This document shows, piece after piece, positions 22,941-34,239 of a stretch of DNA of 64,000 bases; positions within the stretch are counted from its first letter, which is position 1; every line of letters begins with the position of its first letter. This stretch comes from Macrolepiota albuminosa (taxonomy: Eukaryota; Basidiomycota; Agaricomycetes; Agaricales; Agaricaceae). The position numbers were made by a program, and so were the translations under genes. The notes under the pieces are model-generated. The model was not told where the DNA came from and ran no database searches. It saw only the letters and a list, made by a program, of their open reading frames with translations. The stretch spans positions 310,001 through 374,000 of the forward strand of contig JAMWFC010000085.1 in NCBI GenBank assembly GCA_027475525.1. The letters are read 5' to 3'.

Positions 22941-25628
22941 AATAGATTTAACAAAGAATGATATACCCTCAGTCTTTGGTAAAAGGACTGAGGGCTATTA
23001 TGAAGGCTATGCCACATAAAGACTTGCAGTGGCTAAGTAAAGTATACAGAACAATCAAGCATGATCATTCTGGAGAAGTAAAATAAGTAAATAAAGTCAA
23101 AAAAGAGAAAACCTTTGGATTGCCAGGAAGTAATCAAAATTCCACTACTATAATGATTAGTCTACACCAACACTTCTTCAGACTCAAGCTGGGGCTTGAG
23201 GCCAAGGAGACCAATGAGGTAAAAATAAATGGTTGGACCAAGAGGCTTGGTAAAGAGATTCATGATAACACTCAAAAGTTGATCAGTATCAGTAGCAGAC
23301 ACAGTTTATAGCTACTGACTAGAAAATATGCATTGGACATGCTAAGTGTTTTGAAGGAGTCCTGGGCAGGTCCCAGAGATTAAGTTGAAAACAAGTTAAA
23401 TAATAGGATTTGATGAGTGTTGGTAAGGATAGCCAGTAAAAGATGCATGGCAAGGAGAGTGCACTAATAAACAAGTGCATCTAAATAAAAAAGTGAGGAA
23501 AGTTAAGTGAAACATGGCAAGAAAACTAGAGCCTTAGTGATGACTAAGCTGTGTAATGCCTGCCATAGGTGCAAGGTGCATAGGTTCCATATGTGTAACT
23601 ATGGCAAGCAGGCTAGAAGTGTTCAGACAATTGGCAACTTTGAACTAAGTCAGTGGAAAAGAAATCTGAACCATGAGATGAACTGAGGGGTGTAAACAAG
23701 GTATTTTGTTCTGTGTTAACTATTGACAATAGTAAGTATTTATAGTAAAGTGGTGCTAAGTAACTAAGCATCACCAAAGAGCAGTGAACTGAAAAGAATG
23801 TAAGTAAACACTGTGCATTAAACTAAATAATGAGAAGTCAACAAGAATGCTGTTTGTCTAAGTCAAAAGAAGGTGCCAAGGTGAAACACCAGGCTGTCTG
23901 TCATGAGGCAATACCATCATTTCAAGTTGTAAGTGCTGTCACCAGCTAGCTGTACCATGTGCTGACAAAGTGATGCTATCTGTCAATGCTTGCTGACAGT
24001 GTGATGCCAACTGTCATCTGTCATTCTAGCTGCCACTGGTGCTATCACTGATTAGATCTATTGCTTACTGTGCATGGCCATTGGATAAGGCCTAAAATAG
24101 ATAAATCATGTGTGCCAGGTTTGTCCAGAACTGGTGCTGGTGCCAAGCCTGCCATTGATGTGTCTAGCTTGTGTGGGGTCCTATTACTGCTAGATTCTGA
24201 GTAGATGAGATGTGGATAACCTCAATCTTCCAAAGCTTGACATATTCCTAAATGTAATAGTGGTAAATATTGATATGTTTGGCACAAGCATGTTTTTTGG
24301 TGGATTGAGCAAGAGATAGTGCTGGTGAATTGTCCATATAGAGAATGGTGGAGAGTATCTGTGTGAGGTCAATGTTGAGGAGCCAATTGTGCCTCAACAT
24401 GGCTTGCTGAGCACCACAAGTCAGAGCCATGTACTCTGTCTTAGTTGTAGATAAGGCCATGGTAGGTTGCTGCTTGAATAAGACTTTATTTATGAAGGTA
24501 GAAACTGATACAGCTAATCAGACATGTCTTTGAGGGCCAGAGTGGTTTTGGCCTGGGTCAAGCTATTTACAGATGTGAAATCAGCTAAGAATGACAGATG
24601 ATTGATGACTGGTTCAATATGCTTGATAACTCCAGATGCAATTGTATTGGTGAGAGAGCTAGCAAGCACATTACCTGCATCTTCCTCTATTAAGAGCACA
24701 ACTGCAAGGACAACATTCTTGGAGTTGCTGTCAATTCTATGGCCTTTGGAGGTAATGGCCACAGTCATGAGCACACAAGCAAGCTTGACAATGGGATGTC
24801 TTGGATGTTTGCAAGGAAGGTCATAGTCAGCATAGGTGAGCATTGATGAAATCTCAACTTAATTCATGTGGAGAACTGGAGTTCAACATAGAAAGTTTAG
24901 ATTGTGTACTGTACAGACAGGGTAATACTATTGTGCTCACCTAGCATTCAACACAGAAAGTTGAACTCCATGTAGGCAGCCATGAATGTAAAAACTGCTA
25001 TTCTTTGCAACTATTGGTGACTGCAGATCTAGTGATAAGATGATGATTGAGGAACTTTAATGTGGAAGTGTAGATGTCATTTTTGTAAAAGCTTCATGCA
25101 GTCATACTGCTCTTTAGCTAGAACCTAGCCCTTGATCTTGAGCCAGTGTTTTGCATCTGCTACTGTTTTGATTTGCCTGCCCTAGGCTTGCAGTAGGATC
25201 CCAAATTTGGAACAAGACAGAGTTGCTAGAGGGCTTGGAGTTTCTGCTCTGCTGGCACTGCCAGTTGAAGACCTAGAGGTTAGCTTCAGGAGGTGAACCA
25301 TGACAGTAGGAGCATGGTTAGATATAGGTTGAGTAAAATTGGCCTGTTGAGCTAGAAGAGAGGTTGGTGAGGTCAAATATATTTGTGTTTTGTAGTCTAC
25401 TGTCTATGACCAGCCAGAACCCTGGAAAAGTAGATAGTGGTAATAAGTTAAGAAGCCGTTCTTCTCTAAGTGAATATATTTGATCAGATATGTCTATATG
25501 CACTCTGAGTTTATTGTTTTTTCTTCTAGTGCTACTCTGTTGAAGTCTAGTCTGCAATAACTGTAGAGTACAAATATAAGTTGTTTCTCTAAAGTAAGGT
25601 AAGTAAAGTGTCTCTTGCATATGCAATA
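22941..25628 (-). pseudogene. Second copia relic: Gag-like and RNase H fragments
   Basis: On the minus strand, a Gag-like segment (25376-25182 and 24843-24514) is followed directly by the end of copia RNase H (STTKTEYMAL near 24450, then HISSTQN and LFTKPLG near 24200 and 23250), so integrase and RT have been deleted. A ~930-bp insertion at 23262-24192 splits the RNase H; removing it with one GATTC copy restores STQNLFTKPL in frame. Many stops are present. The right LTR is 25629-25781; the left LTR is not clearly delimited. Confidence 0.6.
23262..24192 (+). mobile_element. Insertion family J, copy 1, TSD GATTC
   Basis: This noncoding block starts (A)TGATAACACTCAAAAG and ends CCTATTACTGCTA. 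It is flanked by GATTC on both sides (23257-23261, 24193-24197). Deleting it with one GATTC rejoins a copia RNase H motif in frame. Copies are at 53316-54282 (+) and 49865-51066 (-). It has no coding frame and no clear terminal inverted repeats. Five-bp duplications and size would suit a large solo LTR, but the ends are not TG/CA. Confidence 0.75.
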
Positions 25629-25781
25629 TGTTAGCTCACCTCAGTCTAAGTGTACTTGACTGAGGGTATATACATGTACAATGCTGTATATATACTGTAA
25701 TATGTTGTCTAGAGATGATTTAATTATATAGAATCATATGTCAGGGTCAATAGGTGTTGCCACTTACAGTGTTGTCTAACA
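25629..25781 (-). repeat. LTR remnant with hairpin, next to the second copia relic
   Basis: The sequence runs from TGTTAGCTCACC to GTCTAACA. It contains an 8-bp stem CCTCAGTC / GACTGAGG with loop taagtgtactt (25639-25665) and a TATATA stretch after it. Likely the 5' LTR of the minus-strand copia relic to its left. No target-site duplication was found. Confidence 0.55.
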
Positions 25782-26472
25782 TACTCTTACACAGAGAATA
25801 TTAGAGTTTGAACCCTTTATTTGTAAGGGCAACCTCTGGAGGCTATGGCTCAGTCACACAGCTGGCAGAGGAAGATCCAAAGTGTATTAGAGTATATACT
25901 GACAATATCATAATAACTACTCATCTGGCAGAGAGAGATCCAGAGAAAACAAGTCTAAGGATTCTTTATGCCAGGTTGGTGTAATAAAGCAGGCTGTTAC
26001 AGCCTATGTTTAGTCACACTTACAGCCACTCTTTAGTCTTTATCCTTTACCACTATCCCTATGCTTGTGTAGTCACTATTCTCTCTATAGAACTGGGTCT
26101 TATGCACTTGAGACACTTAAGAATTCAAGAACTCATCAAAACCTCATAACTACATTACATTTTCTTGTGTAACTAGCCTCAGTGGCTCTGCCACTAGGCT
26201 ATAGGGAGTTACCAACTACACTCTGCTTTCTTTCAAATCTGGACCTCTTACTGGGCACTTCTGGGATGCTTCTTGGGCCATATTGACATCCCCTCACTAG
26301 TGGAAGGAGTAGGAGAGGCTTGGATAGGAGTTGGAGATGTTTTGGCAGATGTTTAGGAGAAACATTGGACCATATCTTAGGGTTGGGCCTACAGTTTGCT
26401 CTAATTCTTTTTGGACTGTCATCCTCTCATCCTCAGGAGTTTGCTCATACCTGGATGGTCTTTCATTCTCAT

Positions 26473-26628
26473 TCCTCCATCCATCATAGTTTTCACAACC
26501 CCTCCTACCTGGAACCACCCCAGGACATCCTCAAAACCCCATCTGGGACTCCTCCATCCATCATAGTTTTCACAACCCCTCCTACCTGGAACCACCCCAG
26601 GACATCCTCAAAACCCCATCTGGGACTC
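26473..26628. repeat. Exact 77-bp tandem duplication (assembly-type)
   Basis: The unit repeats with period 77 and 79 identical bases, at the left edge of the 5' LTR of element B. Confidence 0.95.
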
Positions 26629-26960
26629 TCTGCCAACTCCACAACACAACTCCCACCATCAGGACCACCTCCACTGCCATCACACACATCAAGCCCCACC
26701 ATCACATGTGCCTCCTGACAGCCCTGGATCACAGATCCTGGAACCACCTGCTGGCATGTTGATCCACAATTGGATTACATCAAATCACTCTGGCTATCAC
26801 GCATCATGCATCATGGCCCTCCCTCCATGCCAATTGATTGCATGCTCTGCATGCGTGATCCCCAGCATACAATTCCCCTTCCTCCCTCCACTGCCCATTA
26901 ACTCCCAGAACTGTCCCAGACATCCCAGAACCCCTCAGGAACTCAGAGTAACCTCCACTG

Positions 26961-27008
26961 GTATTTAAAGAGTAGCTACCCACTTGTAGTAGACTAGTCT
27001 TGATATTA
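26961..27008 (+). promoter_or_regulatory. LTR promoter and self-complementary leader of element B
   Basis: A TATTTAAAG box at 26962-26970 lies about 30 bp upstream of AGTCTTGATATTA (26996-27008). This 13-mer is the exact reverse complement of the sequence abutting the 5' LTR (27437-27449). If transcription starts just before it, the mRNA 5' end could fold back to prime reverse transcription. The same arrangement exists in the 3' LTR near 29826-29862. Confidence 0.65.
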
Positions 27009-27250
27009 CATTGATTGTTTGCATGCCCTTTTGATTGACTGGTATGCACTGACTGGCATGCTTCAACTGGCACACTCAACTTATTTGTGTGCTCTTGAGA
27101 TTGGTATACACCTTGCAGCTTAAAGTTTATTAATCCTGGTCTTGCCTTAAAACTCCCAGTTCTCAATTCAACCTCACCCCTTTCTCTTTCCAACTTCTCC
27201 CAATCCCCAGACTAAGTTTCTTACCCCAAAAATTCTTTGTTCACATCTTG

Positions 27251-27404
27251 GATCCCGGAGCACAGTCCAGAGTTCTAGGCCACCTGAGTACATGTAAATC
27301 AAGTCTGCCTTGTAAGGGCATTGCTTTGATCCCGGAGCACAGTCCAGAGTTCTAGGCCACCTGAGTACATGTAAATCAAGTCTGCCTTGTAAGGGCATTG
27401 CTTT
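27251..27404. repeat. Exact 77-bp tandem duplication (assembly-type)
   Basis: 77 identical bases in direct tandem, near the end of the 5' LTR of element B. It inflates the LTR length by 77 bp. Confidence 0.95.
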
Positions 27405-27436
27405 CTGAAAAGCCCCAGACTCAGTGGAACCTGACA

Positions 27437-27449
27437 TAATATCAAGACT
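27437..27449 (+). other. Primer-binding site of element B (self-priming type)
   Basis: TAATATCAAGACT directly follows the LTR end CTGACA. It does not begin with TGG, so it does not fit the usual tRNA 3' end, but it is perfectly complementary to 26996-27008 in the LTR. The identical site follows the 5' LTR of element E (54588-54600). Confidence 0.6.
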
Positions 27450-27470
27450 CTTCCTTACACCGTTCTTGAT

Positions 27471-28441
27471 GGCTACATATACTCACACCTACTATCCCAC
27501 CAGCTACCAGACCAACCTCTATGAATGTCCAGTACCTGACCACTACTCCACACAGACCCCCTGCCCCATCTATCCACCCCTCCCATACAAACACCAACAC
27601 CTCCACTGCTACTGGGCCCCTGATCCATCCTTCTATGACCTAGGGCCCTCAGCTAGCTGGGCCTCTCCACTGAACTTAGCCTTGGCATGCTCTGTGGAGG
27701 TCCCCTTATACTGGAGCATTCCTGTAGGCCTACCAGAGACCCCGCCCATCCCCAATTCCTCCAAGCAACCAATGCCCTGCTCCCCAACCCCATGGACCTC
27801 TCAACTATGACCACCAGCCTCAACATTATCTGGCTGCTACTCTACCTGCATGGACCCCTCTGTTGCCAATGGAATGATGACACTTTGAGGAGTATGAGCG
27901 TCAATATGACAAGGTGCTCCGTTCGCTCAGGATCTCGTTGAAGAACTTTGTGCAACAAACAAGGGCATTACTCATGGAATTTGAACACAACAACTTCAAA
28001 GGCATTCTGGAGGACTGGGCACATTGCTTGGTCAAATTTGGGGAACAACTGACTCAAGGAGAACTCCCAGAACAGGCCATGGTAAAGTACAGGTGCAACA
28101 CAATCCTCTGCAAAGAGTTGCAGCAACTGCTCAACAAAGTCCACACATCCCTCTCCTCTCAACCCCTCAACAACCCCACAGACCCTGGTCACTCAATTTA
28201 AGTCCAATGGGAACCTCCAGAGCCAATCCTGGCAGCTTCCACAGTCCTGACTCCAGAGCAATAGCAACAGGAAGAATGACAAAATGCCTTGGCTATATTG
28301 TGGTCCCTCAACCCAATGGGTAGACTATTTGATCAGCCTGTTGCTTGCATGGTAGGTTTGTTGACTTGCTATAGGGCTAACTCCATCCCTAGCACCTTCA
28401 AGACCTGGGGACAGCCCCAGAGGCCCCTGAAACTACTCCTG
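27471..28441 (+). pseudogene. Gag N-terminal remnant of gypsy element B
   Basis: The frame from ATG 27471 reads MATYTHTYYPTSYQTN, a Tyr/Pro-rich start closely related to the Gag of element E at 54621. Later pieces (27914-28201 and 28024-28323) match E Gag in shifted frames, e.g. VKYRCNTILCKELQQLL. Frameshifts and stops break it, and it ends at the family-A LTR inserted at 28462. Confidence 0.7.
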
Positions 28442-28461
28442 TGAATGGACAACACCTGGCC

Positions 28462-29051
28462 TGTAAGGGCAATCTCTAGAGGCTGTGGCTCAGTCACACA
28501 GCTGGCAGAGGGAGATCCAAAGTGTATTAGAGTATGTACTGACAATATCATAATAACTACTCACCTGGCAGAGGGAGATCCAAAGAGAACAGGTCTAGGG
28601 ATTCCCTATGCCAGGTTGGACACTTCTGGGGCTTCTGAAGCATGGGAAACAACTGTACAGTACAACAAAACCTTAAAAACTCGAAAATTGACTAACCAAA
28701 CAACTGTGCAAACAAGGCAGGAAAACTCCAGACTTGAGAAGTCAGAAAGGCAAACTCCAGCTTATATAAGCAGTCTGGAAGCGGTGCTGAAGGGCCCACA
28801 CTTGTCTGAATGGTAGCTAAAGAACCAGAAACTCCAGCTTATATAAGCAGTCTGGAAGCGGTGCTGAAGGGCCCACACTTGTCTGAATGGTAGCTAAAGA
28901 ACCAGAACACCTCAAGGCTGAGAGTAGTACTAACAGATAGTGTTGAAAGAATAGAAACAGTAAAATGAAATAATGTCAGAAGAAATAAGAGAATGAATGA
29001 AGGGAGAGTGATAAGGAGTGGGAAAAGGAAGAAATGAGGAGTCCCCTGACA
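28462..29051 (+). mobile_element. Family-A LTR inside element B, no TSD
   Basis: TGTAAGGGCA...CCCCTGACA, 590 bp including one 77-bp duplication. The flanks TGGCC and TCATT differ, unlike the three other family-A copies, so this copy was probably joined by recombination or deletion rather than by simple insertion. Confidence 0.8.
28752..28907. repeat. Exact 77-bp tandem duplication (assembly-type)
   Basis: Period 77, 79 identical bases, within the family-A LTR at 28462-29051. Confidence 0.95.
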
Positions 29052-29442
29052 TCATTTGGATCTGCCTCAGAAATAGGCTCCAGCAGGCAACTGGGTTCTG
29101 TCTTCAGGGCAGGTGTATTTTGTTGTTCAAAAAAAAGGAGGTTGATCATGTCAAGCAAAACACATGCAGGTGTACTTATGTTGCTGAGCAAGCACTGCTA
29201 TGCACTCACAATCAAGGCAGTGCCAGTACTGGACATCTCAGGCATTCCACACAACAAGAGGGACAACTTTGTTGGTAGGTAGGAGCATCAGGAGATGTGT
29301 CAGTGTGCATGACATGGTTGCAATTGATGGTAAAATTTTTTTTCACTACGTGTCAGGGGACTCTGGTTCCCATGCTTGGACTCCCAGACCAAACCACTGA
29401 TAGTGCGTGCCTTGAAGGGTCTTGGCACTGAGAGGGGAGTGA

Positions 29443-30199
29443 TGTCATGACCCATCCCATCCAAAACCACCCCAGGACTCTCTCACCAATCCCATGACAC
29501 AACTCCCACCATCAGGACTGCCTCCACCGCCATCACGCACATTAAGCCCCACCATCATGCACATCCCCTGACAGCCCCATATTACGGACTCCAGGACCAT
29601 CTGCTGGCATGACAATCCATGATCAGATTATGTCAAATCACCTCAACTATTACACATCACACATCATGGCCCTCTCTCCATGCCAATTGATCATGCACTC
29701 TGCATGTGTGATCCTTGGTATACAATTCCCCTTCCTCCCTCCACTGCCCATTAACTCTCAGAACTACCCCAGACATCTGGGAACCCCTCAGAAACCCAGA
29801 GTAACCCCCACCAATACTTAAAGAGTAGCTACCTACTTGTAGTAGACTAGTCTTGATATTACATTGATTGTTTGCATGCCCTTTTGATTGACTGGTACGC
29901 ACTGACTGGCATGCTCAACTTATTTGCATGCTTTTGAGATTGGTATGCACCTCACAACTTAAAGTTTATTAATCCTAGTCTTGTCTTAGAACCCCCAGTT
30001 CTCGACTCAACCTCACCCCTTTCTCTTTCCGACTTCTCCTGATCTCCAGACTAAGTTCCTTACTCCAGAAATCCTTTGTTCATGTCTTGAATTCCAGAGC
30101 ACAGTCTGGAGTTTTAGGCCACCCGAGTACATATAGATCAAGTCTGCCTCGTAAGGGTGTTGCTTTCCCAGAAAGCCCCCAACTTAGCAGAACCTGACA
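29443..30199 (+). repeat. 3' LTR of gypsy element B
   Basis: 757 bp, TGTCATGACCC...AACCTGACA. It holds a TATA-type region and the AGTCTTGATATTA word about 400 bp in. It is followed by the target-site duplication ATGGT. Confidence 0.85.
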
Positions 30200-30204
30200 A
30201 TGGT

Positions 30205-30639
30205 CAACTTTGCACCTTGTCAATAATTTAACAATATCTCAAAATTCTTTGCATCAATTTGCTCAATTCCAGTGCCATTGTATACACATTTACCAGTGCT
30301 TTCCAATGATATATAAGTTTGCACTAATCCAAGTGAGAGATGCCTGTCAACATTGCCATTATCATTGTTATCAATGTTCCAGACATGGATTGGCAATATC
30401 TCATGAACCATGGCACTGTTTGCCTTGATTCCAGCACCGTTGGATTTGACTCAATCAGCACTTTCCAACAATACCTAGCTTTGTACCATTTCACTCTATG
30501 AATCATCCTCAATATCATCCTTATCATCATCATCATTGACCTCAATATGAATTGGCAATATCTTATGAACCGTGGCACTGCTTGCCTCAATTCCAGCATT
30601 GTTAGAATTGCCCCAACCAGTGCTTTCTGACAATATATA
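30205..30639. other. Interior of element C: diverged tandem units
   Basis: No gene. Related units recur (about 30210-30335, 30388-30490, 30550-30640), each with GGCAATATCT-, TGCCTYRATTCCAG- and CAGTGCTTTC-like words. The last unit resumes after element D at 41563. Confidence 0.55.
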
Positions 30640-30644
30640 GTTTT

Positions 30645-30957
30645 TGTAACAAAGTTACAGGAATTGTAAGCTTAAAGTTCACACTGCACAGAATCAGACC
30701 AGTCCGGTCTATTGACTATGTAGTATAAACACAAAATAAGCTGCTTAATAAGCAGCATATGTACGTATATATATGGTAAAGTAATTAATATATTAATATT
30801 ATATTATAATAATTATAATATAATATCTACTACAGTAAGTAAAGCTATGTGGCCAATGCCACATAGTGGACTATGCTACACACTAATAATTATAATATAA
30901 TATCTACTACAGTAAGTAAAGCTATGTGGCCAATGCCACATAGTGGACTATGCTACA
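30645..30957 (-). repeat. 3' LTR of gypsy element D (with 77-bp duplication)
   Basis: Starts TGTAACAAAGTTACA (a short palindrome) and ends GCTACA. Near its end sits the palindrome CTATGTGGC-caat-GCCACATAG. Its true length is 236 bp, equal to the right LTR. Confidence 0.9.
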
Positions 30958-30960
30958 CAC
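30807..30960. repeat. Exact 77-bp tandem duplication (assembly-type)
   Basis: 77 identical bases, exactly at the junction of the LTR of element D with its internal region. Comparison with the other LTR (no duplication, 236 bp) shows that the second copy is surplus. Confidence 0.95.
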
Positions 30961-31001
30961 CCCCAATCAGACCAAGCTATGGTCTCGAGATAATACAATG
31001 G

Positions 31002-33874
31002 TCAGGCCATTGGTAAGTCAGGGACGGGGGCAATGGAAGAGTCCCCAGGCTCCTGGAATGGATCGGCAGTCGCATCGTCCATGTTGTAGTCGAGGAGTTC
31101 ATCCTCGGGTGTGGGTGCATAGGGAGTGCCTGAGGGCCCTGCTACTGGCAGGGAGTCATCATAGTCCTGGAGGGGAGACAGTGTGAGATTGGGGTCGATG
31201 GTCAACCCCAGAATAGGTGGTTGGGAATCAGGAAGATCCCCAGTGTCGGACAGGTACTGGCGCGTCCAGATTTCGCGGGCATGAATGTCTTGCCCAATGA
31301 GGAGGTACATCCCCTTGGTGAGCGCGTTGTCGTAAGCATGACAACTGTCCTGCTGCTGGAGCATCAGGCATTGTTGATCGCCAATGGTGGCCTCACGCCA
31401 CCCATCCCACTGAGCAATGGACTGGGGTGTACCGTAATGGTCAAGGCATTGCAGCCTCTCGTTGTCGATAGCGGCCACCTCATTGTAGAGCTGGCTGTCG
31501 CTGAAGAAGAGGTGGGCCAAGTAGGTGACCCCATAGGTGTACGCATGGTCAGCCCAGCTGACTGGAATTTGATTGTGAAGAAGGACGCGTAACATGTCCG
31601 AAGTTGTGAACATGAAAGCTGATGCTTCCGGGATGTCCACAGCCCGAGCCTCGAAGTTAGGGTCGTCGGCGTGGAGGGGCACAAAGACTTGCCCCGTAGC
31701 CGCCTCGTACTCAGCCACGGCCTCTTTGTAGAGGCCTAGCCTTGCGAATACATAGGCCAGGTACTTGTGTACCATGGACTTGGAGGGGCAGCTGGCGCTG
31801 AGGGTGCATACAAGCGCAAACCCAAAGAGGCTGATGAATTGGCGTAAACTGGTTGTTAACCAGTGCATGAAGCCTGCAGACTTCTCAAGGACTGCGGGGA
31901 AACCCGCGAGGTGCCACTTGGTACACCTTACTGTTGTGGGGCGTTGACGTGGTGTTGCCCTCTTTATCAGTCTCGAAGGACCTGGCTGCGTGGGCTTCTT
32001 GCCTGACGAAGATGGTATTGGTCACTAGCGACCAATAGAACTGGGGAGCTAACCCCACGCCAAAGAATGAGTTCTGGTGCTCAACAGTGTGATCACGGTA
32101 GATCACAACACCGAGCGCATCAGGGATGTGCCCAGTTTTGTCCTCAAGGAGGGCAGCTCCTCGCTTGGCGCTATCCTGCGCCCGACGGTCCATCTTGGCC
32201 TGTTGATTGCTGTTGCACTGTTCGCGTGCCATACGTTGTGCTGCCGTCTTGTGCGGCACAGGGGATTCCATGCGAGCCTCTTTAGGCTCCTCATACCAAT
32301 TGTCATTGGAGGGCAGGGATGGCAGCCTCTCCAGCTCCGACTTATCAGACCGTGGGTCCATTGCCCACACACACCACAGGAGTCGGGCTGGCAGGCCCTC
32401 TACCAATATTGCGGGTGAAAAGGGGATGTTAGCCCCTGGGGCCCCTTTCAGGGCATCCTCAGGGAAGTGCAGGTTGACGTATGCATGCCCTTCCAGTTGC
32501 TTACCCCGACGATCCTTTTGGGGTTGTGAGGCCTTAGCCTCAGTGGGGCATGTGCTCACGCCCCTGGAACTCTGCTCCCCAGAGTGCATGGTGGAAACCA
32601 CGGATACTGGTCACGAAGATGTGACCTCAGACACGCCGCTGGTGAGGCGCTGGATAAGCTGGGGGGTGGCTAGAGCAGGGACATCTTCATAGGGAAGGAT
32701 GTCCCGTCCTAGGCCGGCCTCCCAGCCGGGGGCAACAACGCTCGACTTAATCGAGCGGGAGGGCATGTCCTCCACTCCTTGCCGACGTGCCCTTTTGCTG
32801 GAGTTGGTGTCCCGACTCGGGGGTGTAGTCTGCCGCTTACGAGTGGCCAATAAGGCAAGGAGATCAGTTTTGCGCTGGGCGCGCATATGATCCATGTCGT
32901 CCATCATCCAGCTGATGAGGATGACCGCCTCTGCATCGCAGAGGAATGATGACTCTGCAGGTACATCGTACCCGTTGTCTCCCAGACGTTGGAGAAGGGT
33001 AGCCAGGACTAAGTCCTGGTTGCAACTGGGCTCGACAGCCTGTGCTTTTCCTTTGTTGCATCAAGGACACGACTCTTCTTCTGAGCTGGGCTCAGATTGG
33101 TGCGGCATTTCCAGCCGCTGTAGCAAGAAGAGCTTGGCCAGGCTCTCCGTCGGCGCATCAGCCGATGAACTGATGCTCCATTCTGGACTGAGAGTTTCTG
33201 TGCTCTCAATGGCCACCGTGGCCTGCACGAGGGGTGCTTGGCGTCTCTCTAGATTGTCGATTGGTGCTGTGGTCGACAGAGAAATTGACCAGCCTCCCTT
33301 GGCTGGCACCTCATGCAAGGCGCCGTACTGGGGCATTGCACCCCAAGCCCCCATCCAAGCCGGGGGGTATGGCATCATTACGGGCACACCACCCATGCCA
33401 GAGTAGTGCGCCGGGGCGGTAAACTGGGGCAAAAGATGTGCACCCATAGCCCCTCTCGCCATAGCGGGGGCAAACTGCCCCCATCCTGGTGCTGCTTGGG
33501 GGCTGACTAGCCACCTGTAGGCCTGTTGCTGGGATTGGCCCTCTGCGTGATGTGGCGCATAAGCGCCCGCTACTGGTTGTTGGGGCTGATAGCCGCCCAC
33601 AGGTGCGTTCTGGGGCATGAAGTTGCCCTGCATGGGTTGGAGTGGCGGATAGCCACTGATCACCGGCTGCTGTGGCAGGTAGCCCACCGCTGGTGGTTGC
33701 TGCTGCTGTGGGAAGCCCACAGCCTGTTGTGATTGTTCCTACTGGGGCACATTTTGGGTCAGCAGGGGAGCCATCTGCCCCCCCCCCTTCAGCTGACAGT
33801 AAGACTGACGGCGCAAACCCAATCTGCTGCTGCTGTTGCTGCTGCTCACTCTGGTCCACGGGCATGTTGTCCAT
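31002..33874 (-). pseudogene. Extra ORF of element D downstream of integrase, unknown function
   Basis: It starts at ATG 33874 (MDNMPVDQSEQQQQQQQ) and runs about 950 codons through 33720-33061, 33070-32864, 32907-32611, 32601-31885 and 31868-31002, with frameshifts and stops between. The N-terminal third is Gln/Pro/Gly-rich; the centre is basic and polar; the C-terminal third (from 31868) looks globular, with YLAYVFARLGLYKEAVAEYE and WADHAYTYGVTYLAHLFF segments and an acidic tail. A hydrophobic stretch FISLFGFALVCTLSA lies near 31820. One frameshift sits in a run of ten C (33780-33789) and one stop is a TAG where CAG is expected. The position is that of env in some gypsy elements, but nothing here shows an envelope protein. 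It may be a captured host gene. Confidence 0.55.
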
Positions 33875-34239
33875 GGTTGAGGGAAAAAAAACAAAAAAGA
33901 AATTTTGCCTTTTAAGACGTGTTTCAGCCACAGCTGCTGACCAACTCAGCCAAGCCGCGATCGGCACTGCCAATCAAATTAAGCGCCGGCATGCTTACTT
34001 AATTGATGTGGGCGCTTAACGCCCTTCAACTCCAAATAACGGTCAAGTGCCGCCAACTTGGAGCAATGGGAGTGTGGCTCCCATGTTGTGTCTCTGAGGG
34101 ACCAGCGTACCTCAAACTTGAGTGTGTTACGCTCAGTCCACTGGTGCCCAATGATGCACTCGACAAACTATTCGTCATCGTCTCAAGCCCCAAAATCATA
34201 GGGGCCCGGGGTCGCCCTGTTAGGGAATAGCGCATCGTC

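Larger units (their letters stand above)
26491..30199 (+). mobile_element. Internally deleted Ty3/gypsy element B
   Basis: The 5' LTR is 26491-27436 (it contains two 77-bp duplications) and the 3' LTR is 29443-30199. The flanks ATAGT (26486-26490) and ATGGT (30200-30204) agree 4/5. The interior keeps only the first part of gag, a family-A LTR (28462-29051) and about 390 bp of 3' sequence ending in the purine tract GAGAGGGGAGTGA next to the 3' LTR. Pol is missing. LTR ends are TGTCA...CTGACA, the same family as 47516-48347, 52189-52919 and 54301-54587. Confidence 0.82.

Noticed and set aside
31002..33874. Extra ORF of element D as a retroviral-type envelope gene
   Set aside because: No signal peptide, cleavage site or convincing C-terminal membrane anchor; only its position is similar.
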